A DNA stretch of 64,000 nt, taken from contig NC_089822.1 of assembly GCF_035046505.1 (NCBI RefSeq), forward strand, positions 102,246,659 through 102,310,658, written 5' to 3'. The DNA is from Tiliqua scincoides. Taxonomy: Eukaryota; Chordata; Lepidosauria; Squamata; Scincidae. Positions 37,801-45,421 of the stretch are shown piece by piece (position 1 is the first letter of the stretch; the number at the start of each line of letters is the position of its first letter). The notes below the pieces were generated by a model, which was not told where the DNA came from, did not search any database, and worked only from the letters and a program-made list of their open reading frames with translations. Both the position numbers and the translations under genes were made by a program.

Positions 37801-39392
37801 AGATGTACATGTACTGCAAGCACACATGTCCTGAATCACAAGGGCTACTTTGGAATGAAAAGTATCATCCAAACCAGCCCTCCTACACACATACTGTTGA
37901 TAGGCATCAGTTCAGTAAACAGCAAAAAAGGGGGTGATAGTCAAAAGTAAAAAGCAAAATAATTTGGGGCCCAAACTCCCAAAAAGTTCTCTGAACATGC
38001 TGCAAGCACTTCTTAACATACTGTGCCCTTGAAAAGATCCACTTGGGGTCCCAGAAAGGCAGTGAAGACACACTGATGGAAACATCTACAGGTACTATTG
38101 CTGCCTTCTCCCCTTACAGCATCTATCTTCAACAAGTGGGCCATGGCCTAACCCTAAGGTAGACCATACCCAGCGGCACCACAATATTCTATGTTTAAAA
38201 GAAGTAAAAGGTAGAAAGAGTAAAAAAAAGAAAGAATACAGAGCAAGAATAGAGAAAGAGTAATGTGTAAATAAAAAGAAAAAAACTGGGTCCCATGTTG
38301 CAGGTTGGTATTTGAAAAGGATGAAATGTTAGGACCTGCACAGATATTTTGGGTAAGTCTTTCATGGAGATTTTGGCTGCAATCCTAACCACACTTTTCT
38401 GGGAGTAAGCTCCATTAACTATAGTGGGACTTACTTCTGAGTATACAGGCATAGGATTGGGCTCTTTGGGACTTTATTCAAGAACGAAAAGGTTGTGGGG
38501 GAAAAACAACATATATGAAGAGAAAGTGCAACCAGAGTCTCTCACCACGAACGGGTGCTGGAAGGAATCTGAAGAATACATCAGTGATCTGCACATACCC
38601 TCTGGAATCCGGCCATGGTTCTCATGCTGATCCAGTTGCACGATTCTGGGATCTTGGCAACCTTTGTCACGCCGGATCTGACACACCACCCTCATCTTCC
38701 ATTCAGGCCTCCAGGAAGAGAAAAAGGTCCTGTATTCATCCTCTGTGAGAGGACTGCCTGGAGTTGGGGATGAAACACTCAGGATCGATGGTGCCAGGAA
38801 GATTGGAAACCCTGAAAGAAAAGTAGCACAAGGGAGCAAACATTTTAATCAGAACGAACATGTGAACATACCATTCTATAACAGCAGGACACTCATGGCC
38901 CCATCAACTGTGTTCTCAGGATAGATCAGTGGCATTGGTCACCGCAGCAGCAATTATAACCTCAAGAAGATATTCTCTCCCCTACAAAACCTTCTGCAAT
39001 TGGGCAGGGCAAAACTTGAGCACTAGAAGTCCTCGTCCTGACTTTCGGGCTACAAGCCTATGCACGTTTACCTGGGAGCAAGTGCCAGGTAACAGTGGGA
39101 CTTGCATCTAAATAACCAAGCTTAGGCTTGAGCTATCAATCCACTTCCTTTAAAAAAAACAACCTGGTGTTTCTTGAATCATATTGGTCACTGATGCTTC
39201 AAGATTCCCTTGCAGCAATGCCAGCCACAGTTACACCAAATCTGTTTCTATCCCCACTGAGCAACCACAATCCTTTCCTAGACTTTAAGTAGAAGGGTGC
39301 CACCTACGGTCCAAAAAAGAAATCTCCGGACATTCTACTGAAGCTGCTAAAAGAAGAATTGGGGGAAATTTTGTGTGTGTGTGCGTGTGCGT

Positions 39393-39424
<32 letters not shown>

Positions 39425-42400
39425 ATTACACGTAAACATGTAAACATCAAATTTAAACTACAATTACAAAAAAATCCCCCCAACAGAATCTGCTTAACAT
39501 AAATTTAAAAAGATAAACAGAAAGGGATGAGGGTAGAAATAGCAACTATTGAATATTTTTCAGTAATGACAGGTGTTAAAGGTGGAGTATTTGTCAGTTG
39601 GCTATTTTGTAACTAAGAAGGAAGAGAGATTTATGTCTGACTGAGTGCTGGCTCAGCAGAAGGCCTTAGGCCCAAATCCTAACCAACTTTCCAGCACTGA
39701 CATAGCTGTGCCAGTGAAGTATTCTGCAGTTGCTTGGCACTCACAGAGGCCTCCTCAAGGTAAGTGAATGTTCCCTTACCTTGGAGCTGCAGTGCCCTTA
39801 CCTCGCTGCTGGAAAGTTGGTTAGGATTGCACCCCCAGTCTCAGCAGAACATTTGAGGGAAAGCATGTTTAATGCAGTGATTTTGAATGCAGGGCATGAA
39901 CTACAGGTACATAATACAGCCACCTCACTGAGGCAAAGTATTTATTCAAATGATTTATATCCCACCTTTCCCTCTGCATAAGTTGAGCACTGATAGGAGG
40001 TACACAGTATAGAGAAAAAAAACAATAAAATGCAAGAACAGGAACAAAATACAATATGCAATCTAAAATAAAATGCAATAATTCCAAAAAGTAATAAAGA
40101 GTAGCACAGTAAAAAAAAAACATTAAAACAAAATATGGAATACAACTCATAAACCCAAATGTGACTAATTAAGCCATTTCTGCCCAACATTGCCTATACA
40201 CAACAGGGACCAAATGTGTACACCTGTGGGCTGAGCAAAAATGGGTTAAGAAGGGAAGGCCAGGTGGAAAAGGAAAGTCTTCAGCCCTTACTGGAAGGTT
40301 TATAGGGAGGGGGCAGTTCTTAATTCCACTAGGAGTTGCATAAGAAGGCCACCACAGTGAAGGCCCTGCTCCTTGATGCCACCAATCAAGCCTCTACTAG
40401 AGGCGCAATACAGAGCAGAGCCCTATCTGCTGACCTTAAGGGTCGGCTTGGCTCATAAAGGAGTAGGCGGTTCCTCAGTGCCTGGATGGGTGACAACCTG
40501 ATAAACCCTATATATGGCACCTTGAATTCCATGGAGGAAGAAAGACAAGATACAACAATGAAACGAACTAAAATGGGTTGGCAGGGGTCACATAGTAAAC
40601 ATTCTATCTAATTTGTGCAGAAGGTACACATCTGCACACGTGGACTTGGTGCTAGGTGCTTGCCCAGATAATAAGGCCACACTTTTCATTGAACCATATA
40701 ATAACCTTTCCTCCTTAATTCAATGCTCCAACTTTGAACAGAGACTTGTTTACTCATTTAATTCGCACCTTCCAAATACTAGCTGTAAATCCTGCAAGAA
40801 TAGTATATTTCGGATCTTGTGAACACAGCCACCATAAGGACTCCTGATTTTGGGAATTTTTGTAAAACTAGGGCTCCAATCCTACACACACTTACCAGGG
40901 AGTAATACCCATTGAATTTAATGGGACTCACTTCTCAGCAAACATGCATAGGATTGCACTGCAGAGGAAAGTTTCCCCACCTTCAATTGTTCTAAGCAAT
41001 CCCATGATTAAACTCAATCTAGGGGCCTCTGACAAGACACCACACCCTCAAATGTGTGAGAAAACAAAGGTACAACCTGGCAGCAGTACTCAACTAGCAA
41101 TAGAAGATCCCCAGATTGAATTACCCAACCTAAGAATCCAATAGAATTCTATGGAATGAAAACCTATACAAACCCTTGGCTTCAGAGCCTTGTGTTCTTT
41201 GTTCCTGGGTTGAGCTGTTCATTCCACTGTCTGATGTGCAATCCTGCTTTGCCATCTTTATGGAACAGTAACCTGCTAATGCTGCAACAAACCATCCCCA
41301 TTCCAATCTCCTTCCTAGAACCAATGTGCCAACCAGCACCCAGGACTGGGAACAGCTCAAAACCCCCTTTCCCTTCCAGTTTTCTGTCTCCCCAAACTGC
41401 TGAACCAAAGCAAGATAATCAGCTAACCTTATGGGCTGCATCTCAGTAAGCACTCCTTCCTTCCTCCCAGGAAAGGCAGCTCAGTCCCCTGCCCAGCTGC
41501 CTTCAAGGCTATTGCCTCATTGCTAGAGCTATTTGAAAACAGTGTTGCTTTACTCAGAAGTAAGCCCACTGTGTTCAGTAAGACTTTGGCTGTAATCTTC
41601 TCTTACTGGAAACAAACACCTCTGGTCATTGCATATGAAGGATTCTGAGACCTGTTTGCCCAGGGAGACTGGCCTGATCAGCACTCTTGCCACAGAGCCC
41701 TTCGCAACTGAGTGCTCTCAAGACTTGCAGGATAAGAATAGGTAACCTTGGTGCAGTGTCACCAAAATCCTGAGTCCCCACTATTTTCCATGAGTTTGTC
41801 TTGTGTGAAGTCACATGGACAGCACACTTTGTGTTTGCTACCCTTTTTTGAGGGTGTGGGTATAGCCATTTTCTGTTTTATGTAAGCTTTTTGTTGGAGG
41901 CCAGAGATAAGCCTCAAACCTTCTTCCTAAACAAATCCCTATAACCCAGCGGCTCCCAAATGTTTTCAACTGATGGCTTCCTTGACCTACTGGGCCTTTG
42001 GCCATGGTTCCTCATTAGGGTACAATCCTATACATTGTATCGTGCAGCGGGTTTTTTTGGGAGGATTCTGCAGTTCCCCAGGGAGCCAAGGCTCACAGTT
42101 TGGGAACCACTGCTATAACAGAGCCCTCAAGTTCTCCAGTACTAGGAGCCCCATTTGTCAGCCTCTTTAGCGACCTAAGCTATCTGAGCTTGTTCGGTAG
42201 GAGTAACTACCTCCACCACTGCAAGTGGGTGAAGTGTATTCATAGCCTGTTCCTAGGCTCTTCCCTTGCCTGTAGCCCTAGGTTCAGGCTACAAAGAGCT
42301 GCCTTCAACCACCACCTGAACTGCCAAACCATATTTCCTTCTTTCTCACTAACTTTCTCATCCTTCTTTTTCCAACCTTTCTCTGAAACCTAAAACCTCC

Positions 42401-43235
42401 ACTTCCTCCTCCTCCTGGGTTCCTATAGGGAAGCCTATCTAGCCCTCCTACTTCCCTTCTCTCCCCATGGCTTCCCTTTCTTTGCTCTGCCCCTTCCCCT
42501 TTTAAGGAGTTGTTTTCTCCTCCTAGCTCCTGCTTCTAACGGCTATCTCCAGGGCTCCATTGAGTTATTGTTAGCTATAGTATTTCCTGTCTAGATTGTG
42601 ATTGAGCTATTTGAGTTAAGCCCAGTTTGAACCCCCTTTATGGTTTTTGAAAGTGTATTCTTTGCATCTTCACCCTCATTTCTGTTCTCCATTGAATTAT
42701 ATCACTGTGCCACTGGCCACCACAGAGGGTTCTTGTACATGATTGTTTTTCCTCTGTGTGTATGTTGCATGTGTTTTAAAAAAAACACTAACAGTAACAA
42801 GGGCATGATTCCTCACTTAACAGATATTTACTACTACTTATTCCCTGTAATTTTTGATCAAAGAAATAAATTCAACTTCTGGTATGCAATACTAGAAGTA
42901 TGTTAACCCTGTTGCCTCCCTAAAGATGGTTCACTTATTTGTGGGAAATGGGAGCACAGATCAGATCAGAGGGCCATACTGAGGACCCCTAAAGCAGTCT
43001 GATGACAGACCTAGGCTTTATGCTGGATACCCATGTGAACAGAAGCTGTGGATAATGAGCAAAGGCCTAGAACAAGAAGCCAAAGTGGTCATGTACAATG
43101 GCAGTTATAGGCCTTATGGGGCAAAGTAAAACCAGATTGAAAAGCACCCGCCTAGGCAGGTTCCCTTGGGATAGAGACAAGTCACTCACCCACCAGAAAG
43201 GCCAATGGCAGGGAATTTAGCCTCAGTGCCACCAT
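13727..43235 (-). CDS. ACRBP: Acrosin-binding protein, ten exons, 532 residues
   Basis: ACRBP is a sperm acrosomal protein that binds proacrosin and helps keep and package it in the acrosome. Exons in transcript order are 43235-43190, 38811-38599, 35445-35351, 32290-32152, 30729-30306, 17868-17736, 17417-17238, 17137-16970, 16885-16799 and 13840-13727. All junctions are GT-AG, and the frame closes at 1599 bases (532 residues; human has 543). Recognisable blocks are a signal peptide, QLDQHENHG, FCLFAQFRCSNQQLY, LVILCYALLQDNCI, CDNLGRRHADLC, FCSLKTEQC, ATYGCDDSRVALWLQTEY, and a Kazal-like end from DFPDKICDS through YCAFKSYECL to the last exon's C-RRN. The glutamate-rich middle of the human protein is replaced by a less biased stretch in exon 5. 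Intron 5 is 12.4 kb and full of repeats. I see no disabling change. Confidence 0.93.
14598..14903 (+). mobile_element. CR1-like LINE 3' fragment
   Basis: The frame reads [20 protein letters not shown] then MGYKP, the C-terminal end of CR1-type reverse transcriptase ORFs. The segment ends GGCCTGATCCAGTGGGGCTG, followed by a TTTTATGTCCT-like end. The same tail occurs at 25690 and 48868. Confidence 0.8.
15355..15520. repeat. Short MITE-like repeat with CAATCCTA termini
   Basis: The repeat runs from GGGCACAATCCTAACC to GGTTAGGATTGCGCCC, so its ends are inverted repeats. The middle holds AGGTAAGGGAACAAA and GAGGAGGCTTCTGTGA. Related copies are at 20715-20902, 39668-39832 and 59190-59368. Confidence 0.7.
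16799..16885 (-). CDS. ACRBP: ACRBP exon 9 (Kazal-like domain, first part)
   Basis: Encodes residues 467-495: ICDSARIVHPTYCAFKSYEC then LQNSKSRKK. It aligns with [20 protein letters not shown]. The donor AAG|GTGAGA is used at the position where human ACRBP reads RK|V. Reading through the donor gives an open frame of 28 more residues that lacks the last Kazal cysteine, so splicing to 13840 is preferred. Confidence 0.93.
16970..17137 (-). CDS. ACRBP: ACRBP exon 8
   Basis: Encodes residues 411-466, including YWCGILATYGCDDSRVALWL and QTEYSQFHRGDFPDK, matching the human block ending FQDGDFPTK. Phase 0 at both ends. The donor is AAG|GTAAGT. Confidence 0.96.
17238..17417 (-). CDS. ACRBP: ACRBP exon 7
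   Basis: Encodes residues 351-410, from VCDNLGRRHADLCSECAFCS to QAKSTT, in phase 0 at both ends. It aligns with [20 protein letters not shown] of human ACRBP with all cysteines kept. The acceptor is CACTCTCTAG and the donor ACG|GTAAGG. Confidence 0.96.
17736..17868 (-). CDS. ACRBP: ACRBP exon 6
   Basis: Encodes residues 306-350: LFDLEKGEALVILCYALLQD, NCITSAVSKAWKQME and LGYGDL, matching the human block ending ILGFGKS. The acceptor is TTTTTTCAATAG and the donor TTG|GTAAGC. Confidence 0.95.
18046..18282. mobile_element. Mariner-like MITE with perfect 29 bp inverted ends
   Basis: The left end CAGGGTGAACCAAAAGTAGG continues TGGACAGTA and is mirrored exactly at the right end. TA dinucleotides flank both sides, as expected for Tc1/mariner target sites. 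At 237 bp it has no coding capacity. It lies in ACRBP intron 5. Confidence 0.8.
18490..19620. mobile_element. hAT-like element with GACTCGAGTC-type subterminal repeats
   Basis: The ends are CAGTGCTGGGAACTCG and GATTTTCCCATCCCTG, imperfect inverted repeats. Flanks are AGTAAGAG (18482-18489) and AGTACAAG (19621-19628), matching at 6 of 8 bases. Many GACTCG, ACTCGAGTC and GTGACTC copies cluster near both ends. The interior contains two diverged copies of a 300-360 bp unit (about 18870-19200 and 19230-19460) and a CA repeat at 19042-19068. Confidence 0.6.
20715..20902. repeat. Short MITE-like repeat with CAATCCTA termini
   Basis: Runs from GACCCAATCCTATCCAA to TTGGATAGGATTGGGC, flanked on each side by TCTAAG, a possible target duplication. 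The interior shares GAGACCTCCTCAAGGTA and TGTTCCCTTACCTCGG with the copy at 39668-39832. Confidence 0.7.
21605..22023. mobile_element. hAT-like foldback element
   Basis: The ends are CAGTGGTTTTCAAACT and AGTTTGAAAAGCCCTG. Flanks are ACATGAAC (21597-21604) and ACATAAAC (22024-22031), 7 of 8 identical. Inside, 21678-21760 and 21828-21910 are long inverted arms sharing CTCCCTGCA, CGAACCTTTGTTAG and GCAGCCTCCCCAGGGTG, so a strand could fold into a hairpin of about 80 bp. Confidence 0.75.
22507..22750. mobile_element. Small hAT-like MITE of the GTAGCTAG type
   Basis: The left end is CAGTAGCATAGTTGG and the right end CTAGCTACACTACTG. Flanks are CACTGATT and CACTGATA, 7 of 8 identical. The terminal sequence is the same type as the 1.9 kb element at 7732-9650. 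Confidence 0.7.
24215..25690 (+). mobile_element. CR1-like LINE, 5'-truncated and decayed
   Basis: Fragments in shifting frames read FKKGRRGDPGNYRPV, TSVPGKMVECLIEDEILKHV, GKTCLTNLFDFFEKVNRHVD, IIYLDFQKVFDTVPP, then [16 protein letters not shown] and a 3' tail with GGCCTGATCCAGCTGGGCC. These are reverse transcriptase and C-terminal blocks of CR1/L3-type LINEs. Stops and frameshifts break it in several places, so it is a dead copy in ACRBP intron 5. Confidence 0.85.
27043..27475. mobile_element. hAT MITE, target duplication CTCTAGAC
   Basis: The ends CAGGGGTGTCCAAAC and GTTTGGGCACCCCTG are perfect in outline. CTCTAGAC lies on both sides (27035-27042 and 27476-27483). It is the same family as 6424-6886, with the same AAGGCCTATAAAAGGCC core, and has no coding capacity. 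Confidence 0.88.
28345..28370. repeat. GA microsatellite
   Basis: A pure run of GA dinucleotides, about 12 units, in ACRBP intron 5. Confidence 0.9.
30306..30729 (-). CDS. ACRBP: ACRBP exon 5 (long central exon)
   Basis: Encodes residues 165-305. NIDEILKYAFAVSGQE resembles NIQELIRSAQEIDEM of human ACRBP. The remainder is fast-evolving and lacks the glutamate-rich repeats seen in human. The acceptor is CCTTCCTTTAG and the donor GGCAG|GTAAGA. It joins exon 6 in frame to give KGSLFDLEKGEALVILC, close to PGSLLQLPHTEALLVLC. Confidence 0.88.
30878..31248. mobile_element. hAT-like MITE in ACRBP intron 4
   Basis: The ends are CACTGTTTCTCAAACTGTGG and AGTTTGAGAACCACTG. Flanks are CTCCAGAC (30870-30877) and CACCAGAC (31249-31256), 7 of 8 identical. 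The interior repeats ATGACATCACTTCCAG-like units. It is the same family as 4299-4643 in the other orientation. Confidence 0.75.
32152..32290 (-). CDS. ACRBP: ACRBP exon 4
   Basis: Encodes residues 119-164, beginning RILCPKRALE, which aligns with RVLCSQPVS of human ACRBP. The acceptor is CTTCCCTCAACAG and the donor GCAG|GTACTG. The rest is a poorly conserved hydrophilic linker. Confidence 0.85.
33215..33574. mobile_element. Pogo/Tigger-like MITE, tentative
   Basis: The left end CAGGTGGACCCTCGTTATGC and the right end, read inverted as CAGGTTGAGCTTACTTAACC, share the start of pogo-type termini. TA flanks both sides. The interior repeats ATTCTGAGGCC(T/C)-type units. The inverted ends are only partly similar, so the call is tentative. 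Confidence 0.45.
35351..35445 (-). CDS. ACRBP: ACRBP exon 3
   Basis: Encodes residues 87-118, CADLPQTPSFETFCLFAQF then RCSNQQLYTK, matching CSNLPYASWFESFCQFTHY and RCSNHVYYAK of human ACRBP. The acceptor is CGCTTCTAG and the donor AAG|GTGAGG. Confidence 0.95.
35579..36900 (-). mobile_element. 5'-truncated LINE with 363-codon open frame and 13 bp target duplication
   Basis: GCATTATTAAGGT lies at 35566-35578 and again at 36901-36913, a perfect target duplication bounding a 1322 bp insertion. The 5' part reads LLYADDIAMIS, the reverse transcriptase catalytic box, in another frame, with two small frame changes between it and the main frame. From 36770 to 35679 a frame of 363 codons is open: NYAKTKVVVLGRN, then a thumb-like region, then a C-terminal CLCGLGF, HYLFNCPLY cysteine-histidine motif. 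The 3' end is AAGCAAATAAATTGAAACAA with no long poly-A. I do not know the clade; jockey-, Vingi- or R4-like lineages are possible. It lies in ACRBP intron 2. Confidence 0.85.
38372..38464. repeat. Palindromic short repeat, AGTAAG family
   Basis: GCAATCCTAACCACAC and GGGAGTAAGCTCCATT on the left mirror GACTTACTTCTGAGTA and ATAGGATTGGGC on the right. It lies about 135 bases downstream of ACRBP exon 2, within intron 2. Confidence 0.75.
38599..38811 (-). CDS. ACRBP: ACRBP exon 2
   Basis: Encodes residues 16-86 with TPGSPLTEDEYRTFF and VQLDQHENHGRIPEG, which align with TPGSPLSPTEYERFF and VQLDQYENHGLVPDG of human ACRBP. The acceptor is TTTTCTTTCAG and the donor GAGG|GTATGT. Confidence 0.95.
39374..39424. 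repeat. TG microsatellite with CG interruptions
   Basis: A TG run of about 25 units with regular GCGTGT interruptions in ACRBP intron 1. Confidence 0.9.
39668..39832. repeat. Short MITE-like repeat with CAATCCTA-like termini
   Basis: Runs from GGCCCAAATCCTAACCAACT to AGTTGGTTAGGATTGCACC. The interior shares GAGGCCTCCTCAAGGTAAG with the copies at 20715-20902 and 59190-59368. Confidence 0.7.
39940..40560. repeat. L2-like 3' tail and associated repeat
   Basis: TTTATATCCCACCTTTCCCT resembles the inverted tail type at 45523-45660. From 40230 the sequence has the AAGGCCCTGCTCC and CACCAATCAAGCC wording of an old dispersed repeat that I recognise only in outline. No coding frame is present. Confidence 0.4.
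40870..40965. repeat. Palindromic short repeat, AGTAAG family
   Basis: Begins GGGCTCCAATCCTACACAC and ends GCATAGGATTGCACTGC, with AGGGAGTAATACCCATTG and ATGGGACTCACTTCTCAG in the two arms. Confidence 0.7.
41947..42112. mobile_element. Small hAT-like MITE, 166 bp
   Basis: The ends are CAGCGGCTCCCAAATG and AGTTTGGGAACCACTG. Flanks are CTATAACC and CTATAACA, 7 of 8 identical. Confidence 0.7.
43190..43235 (-). CDS. ACRBP: ACRBP exon 1 (signal peptide start)
   Basis: Read on the minus strand, ATGGTGGCACTGAGG encodes MVALRLNSLPLAFLV plus one base. The donor G|GTGAGT is strong. Joined in phase to exon 2 it gives a continuous hydrophobic leader, MVALRLNSLPLAFLVGFPIF, followed by LAPSILSVSS. I inferred it from phase, donor and signal-peptide character, because the residues themselves are not conserved. 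Confidence 0.75.
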
Positions 43236-44645
43236 TTCCCTGTTTTACTTCAGGGACTTCCATTTCTCACCAACAAAGTCAACACCCATTTCAAAGGGCT
43301 ACGAGGTCAGAAGCAGCTGGAATGGAACACAAATGACCTCATAGTTGGAGCTGTTGCAAAATGGACAGGAAGCTGAGAAGGGCTAGGAGGAAGTGGTTGT
43401 TGTATACATAAAGAGAACCCCACAGAGGCTATCCTACCTTAAGCAGTAGGTTTTCACAGAATGAAATTAACTAAATTTCAAAAAAACTAAATTTAACTAA
43501 ATGAAATTAATTAAATTCACAGATTTAATTAACAAGCAAAATTCACTCGGAAATTCTATTGTGCATGTTCTAGTGGAGTGGATTTCTCCTATACAAAGAA
43601 ATATGTTTTTATGCAGCTCCCATTCATTTTGGTGGCCAACATTTATACATGATCAACTGGTAGGCCATGCCTCCAGTTAGCAAATAGAAGAGGGTGCCAT
43701 CTGACTTCTCCTTCACAGGTACCAACATTTTTTGAGTTAGCAAACTGAAGAAAGGTGGAGGAGCAAGGCAGGACATGAAATACAGTGATCTGGACAGTGG
43801 GAGTTAAGACTAAGAAGTAGGGGAATGTGCCCATCATGTACGGTTCTTAACCTCACTCCGAAGAGTTCATTTCTTTCCCATATTCAGAACATGTTCAGTC
43901 AAGTTTTATCAAAAGTTTGCATAGGAAAATTTGATAGGGTAAATGGAGGAGGCACCAGCAGGACAGTATAAATAAAATGGTAAAGCAGCAAAAGTGAGAG
44001 AATATGGGGTCATTGGGGCCATTCATGGGACGTGACAGGGTCATCAATATATTTGAGATGAGAAGCCAGAAGACTATCTATACATTATTGTTTGGGTGCA
44101 GGACAGTAGAAAGGCATTGCGCCAGGAGGCTGAGAAAAAACTGCTCATTTGTTACCTTCTACATTAAACAGAGATGTTCTTATTTCAGAACTAGTTAATA
44201 GATCAACCAGTCCTTTGTGCACTTCACAGGTGCAACCTGTCTCCATTGTTGGTTGTTTTCTCCCCACAACGGTCTCCAAAAGCTGTTTGACATATGCCAA
44301 TCCTTTTGAAAGCTCCATCCAGATTCATCTTGCCTAGTTCTAATAACCCCTTCATTCCCTGCATCTAACTACTTCCTTTTTCTCTTCCAAGTGTCATCAT
44401 ATCCCTTTGCCCTTTTCTAAGCCTCATATTTTGAGAAGTTTCCAATAAGGCACCAGGGAGGTGCAAACACACACCTTTCCACCAATCTAACACCTAGGTG
44501 AAGTTTGAATGCCTAATGGCAAATTAAAATTTTGAAGCATGACAACTGCATCATCTTCCACTAGAGAAATGACTGGTGACAAGCAGTTCAGTTCAACCCA
44601 TTCTCTACCCCAATCTGAGAAGACTCCAAAGTTTGTTGAACTGAC

Positions 44646-44651
44646 TTTATT
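44646..44651 (-). terminator. Possible ING4 polyadenylation signal
   Basis: Read on the minus strand this is AATAAA, about 730 bases after the ING4 stop codon. A second AATAAA overlaps the stop region itself (GAAATAAAATTC), so a very short 3' UTR is also possible. Confidence 0.4.
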
Positions 44652-45381
44652 TAATGCTGTTCTTTACAACAAGGGGTTTCAACTCTCCCCAAAACAAGCA
44701 GCACCAGGAGAGGAGTAGATCCTGGTTAGCCTCTATTACAGAAGCATGAACTACAAATTCAAGAACACTTCATTTGGTGGACAGGGGAAAATCTCACGTG
44801 CAGAGGGTTTCTCCCACTGAAGAAAACATTCCAGTTGGCTCTAAACAGTTCCTCTCCCTTTGAAAAGTAGAATGTGGTGCAGAAAGGGAAAGTTAAAAAA
44901 AACCAGAAACAGAAGAGGAAGCTCATCTTGTTAAATGACCTGTTGGATAAAGGGCTGACCTGGTTGCCCCTCTTCTGGGGCACAAATCCGGAAATGTGGA
45001 GGGAAGACTGTGTTTCTTCTATTAGTTATTCAGGTTTCATTCCTTTTCCCTCCAACAAGTCTGGGTTCATTTAAGCTGACACAGGCTTTGGAACCCATAC
45101 AGGATCAAGGGCTGTAGGGATGAAGAGGGCTTATTCCATCCCATGTAAACTCCTTCTCAAGGGCAGCCCCAGTAGAGGAACTTCCCAGAGGAACTGGGAA
45201 GCAGTGAAAGCTTCAGTACACGCAGAAACCCTCATGAGGATACAAACCATTCACAGGTAGTTCTGATCACCCAAGGTGAAACCCCCTAACTATGAGGTCT
45301 CAGAAACTGGGAGGAGTGCTGAAGCCCAGGGTAGGGGTGGGTGTTCTGGCAATGGTATCTGAACCTTGGGAGATGTGAATT

Positions 45382-45421
45382 TTATTTCTTCTTCCTTTCC
45401 TGGGAACAGCGAGGGCAAAAC
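45382..45421 (-). CDS. ING4: ING4 exon 8 (C-terminus)
   Basis: Encodes the end of the PHD finger, [13 protein letters not shown], and the TAA stop. The acceptor is CTGCTGCAG. Confidence 0.96.
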
